45,592 nucleotides of DNA from Acidimicrobiales bacterium (GTDB taxonomy: Bacteria > Actinomycetota > Acidimicrobiia > Acidimicrobiales > RAAP-2): contig JADGOE010000017.1 in the NCBI GenBank assembly GCA_017883135.1, forward strand, positions 1 through 45,592. The letters are read 5' to 3'. Positions within the stretch are counted from its first letter, which is position 1, and each line of letters starts with the position of its first letter. Shown piece by piece: positions 43,273-45,592 of the stretch. The translations under genes and the position numbers were made by a program. The notes beneath the pieces are model-generated. The model made no database searches. It saw nothing but the letters and a program-made list of their open reading frames with translations, and was not told the origin of the DNA.

Positions 43273-43983
43273 TCAATGGGCCGAACGGACCTCGGCCTCG
43301 GCTTCTGACTCGTCGACGAATCGATAGCCTGCGCCCCGCACGGTGACCAGCATCGGGCTGAGGCCTGGTTTGTTGAGCTTGCGGCGCAGGTATCCGACGT
43401 AGACGTCGACCACGTTGCTCCCGGTGTCGAAGGAGTAGTCCCAGACGCTGCTGAGTATCTGGGTGCGGGAGAGCACCTGGTTCGGGTGCCGCATGAACAG
43501 TTCGAGCAGTGCCCACTCCCGGGGTGCCAGCTCGATGCGCTGACCTGCCCGCCATGCGGCCTTGCTCAAGAGGTCCAGGCGGAGATCTCGGACAACGATC
43601 TCCGAAGCACTCGGCTGTTCGGCCGTTCGAAGCGTGGAGCGAATCCGGGCCAGAAGCTCCTCGAACGAAAAGGGTTTGGTGACGTAGTCGTTGGCGCCTG
43701 CGTTGAGCCCCTTCACCTTGTCAGCAACCTCGGCTCGGGCGGTCAGGATGATCACTGGTACGGACTGGTTGTCGTGGCGGAGCCACCGGAGCACGTCCTC
43801 ACCGTCGCCGGAGGGCAGCCCGAGGTCGAGCAGCCCGAGGTCGGTAGGAGCGCCCGGCTGTGCGAGCACGGCGAGTGCGGCATCGGCAGTGCCCGCCACG
43901 ACCGTGCTGTACCCCTCGGCCCGCAGCCCTTTCTCCAGAAAGGACGAGATGCCCTGATCGTCCGCGACCACCAGGATCTGCAT
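43273..43983 (-). CDS. OmpR/PhoB-family response regulator
   Basis: 236 residues. The receiver domain has the phosphoacceptor Asp53 (LLDLGLPSGDGED), Thr81 (ILTARAE) and Lys103 (VTKPFSFEEL). The C-terminal winged helix contains LAPREWALLELFMRHPNQVL (20 residues), VVDVYVGYLRRKL and TVRGAGYRFVDE. It starts immediately after the kinase stop with no intervening base, so the pair is co-translated. Targets cannot be seen. Confidence 0.95.
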   Translation of the reverse strand: MQILVVADDQGISSFLEKGLRAEGYSTVVAGTADAALAVLAQPGAPTDLGLLDLGLPSGDGEDVLRWLRHDNQSVPVIILTARAEVADKVKGLNAGANDYVTKPFSFEELLARIRSTLRTAEQPSASEIVVRDLRLDLLSKAAWRAGQRIELAPREWALLELFMRHPNQVLSRTQILSSVWDYSFDTGSNVVDVYVGYLRRKLNKPGLSPMLVTVRGAGYRFVDESEAEAEVRSAH

Positions 43984-45432
43984 TCAGACACCCACCGGCG
44001 CTCTGTGTTCGCCGACCGAGAGAAGCGAGCCGGGCAGGCTGATGGTGGCCCGGCAGCCACCCAGGTTCGACGTCGAAAGACCGAACGTCCCGCCGTGGGC
44101 CTCGGCAACGGCGGTGACGATGGCGAGACCGAGCCCACTCCCTTCGCGGTCGGCGCTCCCCAACCGGCCGAACCGTGTCAACACGCTCTGCAGCTGCCCG
44201 TCGGGGACTCCTGGTCCGGAGTCCTCGACCGACAACAGCAGCGATCCGTCGTCGGGGGATCTGGTAGCGCGGATCTCGATCAGGTCGGGCTCATGGGTCG
44301 CCCGCACCGCGTTGTCGAGCAGGTTGAGCAACGCGCCACGCAGTTTCGCCACGTCGACGTCAAGGACGACATCGGGTACCGGGGCCAACGACCACCGGCG
44401 CGCTGCGAGTACCTGGGCCGAGTCCAGCAGATCGGAGAGGAAAGTACGCAGATCGAGGCGCTCGATCTCCAAAAAGTCGGGCTCCAGCGCACGCCCGAGC
44501 AGGAGGAGCCGCTCCACCAGGGCCCGCATGTGGTCGAACTCCTCGACCACCACCGCAACTGTCTCGCGGACCTCTCCGATGCTGGTGCTCTGCTGTCGGG
44601 CCAGTACCTCCAGGTGTCCTCTGGCCACGGTGAGCGGAGTCCTGAGCTGGTGCGACACGTCCGACAGCAGGCGGCGCTGGACCGTCATGGCGGCCTGCAG
44701 GCGGTCGAGCATCGAATCGAAGGTGGCGGCCAGTTGCCCCACTTCGTCATCCGTCCCCTGGTCGCCCAGTCGGCGGTCGAGGTCGCCGCTCTCGATGGAG
44801 GCCGCTGTGGTGGTGATGCTTCCCACCCGTCGCAGGAGTCGCCGAAGGAGGAGATATGCACCGGCCACCGCTCCCACCAGTGCCACCAGCGCCTCACCGA
44901 TAACCAGGACGAGTACCCGGTTCTGATCCGCGTGGAGCTGGGAGAGGTCCGAGGCAACCACCATGGTTCCCACCACGGTGTTCCCTTCGAGGATCGGGGC
45001 GGCCAGGTACAAGGTCTGGGTCCCGTCCAGTGGACCACGGTAGGAAGTGGTGACCGCCGGCGGGTGGCCCAACAGCTTGCGAATGGTGGCGGTCCGAAGC
45101 AAGAGGTCCGAACCCGCAGATCCGAAGCTCGCCCCGCCGGGCAGGCCGACCATGATCGACTCCCCTTGGGGAAGGACCCGGCTCTGGAGGTAGGCAACCG
45201 TCTCCGGCCCGAGATTGGACGTGCTCTTGCCCACCGCAGCCCGTTCGAAGCTGTCCACCTCGGACACCAGGCTCCGGGTGGTGGTGGCCATCGACTGGTT
45301 GCTGAACGCCCGCTCGGTCTCGAACGCGGTGATCGAAAGGATCACCGCCAGCAGAATGGCCAGAAATGCCGCCAACCGGGTGGCCGAGCCGAGCCGCCTC
45401 CTGTGCCGATGGCCGGGTCGGGGACGCTTCAC
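43984..45432 (-). CDS. Membrane sensor histidine kinase
   Basis: 482 residues from a GTG that overlaps the stop of the gene upstream (GTGA). TM1 lies at about 19-37, an extracytoplasmic sensor domain at 38-170 and TM2 at about 172-197. HAMP follows, then HisKA with the phosphorylated His261 (SDVSHQLRTPLTVA). The ATPase has an N box (LLNLLDNAVRAT), G1 (VEDSGPGVPDG) and G2 (GSGLGLAIV). It phosphorylates the adjacent response regulator. The signal is unknown. Confidence 0.95.
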   Translation of the reverse strand: MKRPRPGHRHRRRLGSATRLAAFLAILLAVILSITAFETERAFSNQSMATTTRSLVSEVDSFERAAVGKSTSNLGPETVAYLQSRVLPQGESIMVGLPGGASFGSAGSDLLLRTATIRKLLGHPPAVTTSYRGPLDGTQTLYLAAPILEGNTVVGTMVVASDLSQLHADQNRVLVLVIGEALVALVGAVAGAYLLLRRLLRRVGSITTTAASIESGDLDRRLGDQGTDDEVGQLAATFDSMLDRLQAAMTVQRRLLSDVSHQLRTPLTVARGHLEVLARQQSTSIGEVRETVAVVVEEFDHMRALVERLLLLGRALEPDFLEIERLDLRTFLSDLLDSAQVLAARRWSLAPVPDVVLDVDVAKLRGALLNLLDNAVRATHEPDLIEIRATRSPDDGSLLLSVEDSGPGVPDGQLQSVLTRFGRLGSADREGSGLGLAIVTAVAEAHGGTFGLSTSNLGGCRATISLPGSLLSVGEHRAPVGV

Positions 45433-45592
45433 TTTTCCCCCGGCTCACCAGATGTGGCCGGGGTCGTCGTCGTGGTGGTCGGAGGAGGTCGGGTGGTCGG
45501 CGGGGTGCCGCCGACCGTGGTGGTGGTCGGATCCTCTCCCCCTGTACCCCCGCCAGCAGACGGCGGAGAGGTCGAGCTCGCCCCCGCTATGG
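45429..45592 (-). CDS. C-terminal fragment of an upstream gene with a Thr/Pro-rich tail
   Basis: The minus-strand frame from the window edge to the TGA at 45431-45429 is open for 54 codons and reads as a Ser/Pro/Gly then Thr/Pro-rich tail (for example GEDPTTTTVGGTPPTTRPPP), ending TSGEPGEK. The stop overlaps the kinase GTG by 4 bases, so it is the first gene of the kinase operon. Tails of this kind end many exported actinobacterial proteins. Only the C-terminus is present, so no function can be given. Confidence 0.6.
   Translation of the reverse strand, partial: IAGASSTSPPSAGGGTGGEDPTTTTVGGTPPTTRPPPTTTTTTPATSGEPGEK

Overview
The window looks like a chromosomal segment of a high-G+C actinobacterium, most likely of the class Acidimicrobiia. 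Three things point there. Gene order from thrS to rarA matches the Mycobacterium tuberculosis chromosome (Rv2614c down to Rv2559c, order recalled from knowledge, not searched). Actinobacterial signatures are present: a mycothiol ligase (MshC type), an F420-NADP reductase, a phosphatidylinositol-mannoside locus and an InhA-type enoyl reductase. A secreted protease carries the GYWLVASDGGIFSFG repeat that I associate with Acidimicrobiia. Almost all of the sequence is coding; no rRNA, tRNA, CRISPR array, insertion sequence or prophage was seen.

Layout. (1) 1-1614: a damaged, visibly less GC-rich stretch with a frameshifted trypsin-like membrane protease joined to a Cys/Trp repeat segment, then about 580 bases with no convincing gene. 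(2) 1615-22524, all on the minus strand: pdxS, pdxT, yebC, ruvC-ruvA-ruvB, queA-tgt, yajC-secD-secF, rsh (relA/spoT), hisS, aspS, rarA and a secreted S53 protease; most junctions are stop/start overlaps or gaps of a few bases. (3) 22573-23861: yceI and a divergent marR sharing a promoter region with two operator-like palindromes. (4) 23885-34604, minus strand: npdG, mshC, thrS, a HIT-family gene, pgsA, a PatA-like acyltransferase, a PAS-GGDEF diguanylate cyclase, pimA and an M48 protease with a long Gly/Arg/Ser-rich head. (5) 34667-41983: an inhA-like reductase, two SnoaL-like proteins, an SDR, a flavin monooxygenase of the acyl-CoA dehydrogenase fold, an aldehyde dehydrogenase, a TetR regulator and a nitronate-monooxygenase-like enzyme. 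These look like accessory catabolic genes. (6) 42097-45592: a DedA/VTT-like membrane protein, a CBS-pair protein, and a response regulator/histidine kinase operon whose upstream partner runs off the window.

How they fit together. Region 2 is housekeeping: translation (HisRS, AspRS), stringent response, protein export, Holliday junction processing, queuosine and vitamin B6. Region 4 builds the inositol-lipid envelope (PgsA makes the phosphatidylinositol precursor, PimA adds mannose, the acyltransferase acylates), with a c-di-GMP enzyme translationally coupled into the middle. Region 5 is the best candidate for an undescribed system: a TetR-flanked set of redox enzymes plus paired SnoaL-like proteins, probably for oxidising a cyclic or aliphatic substrate that the sequence alone does not identify.
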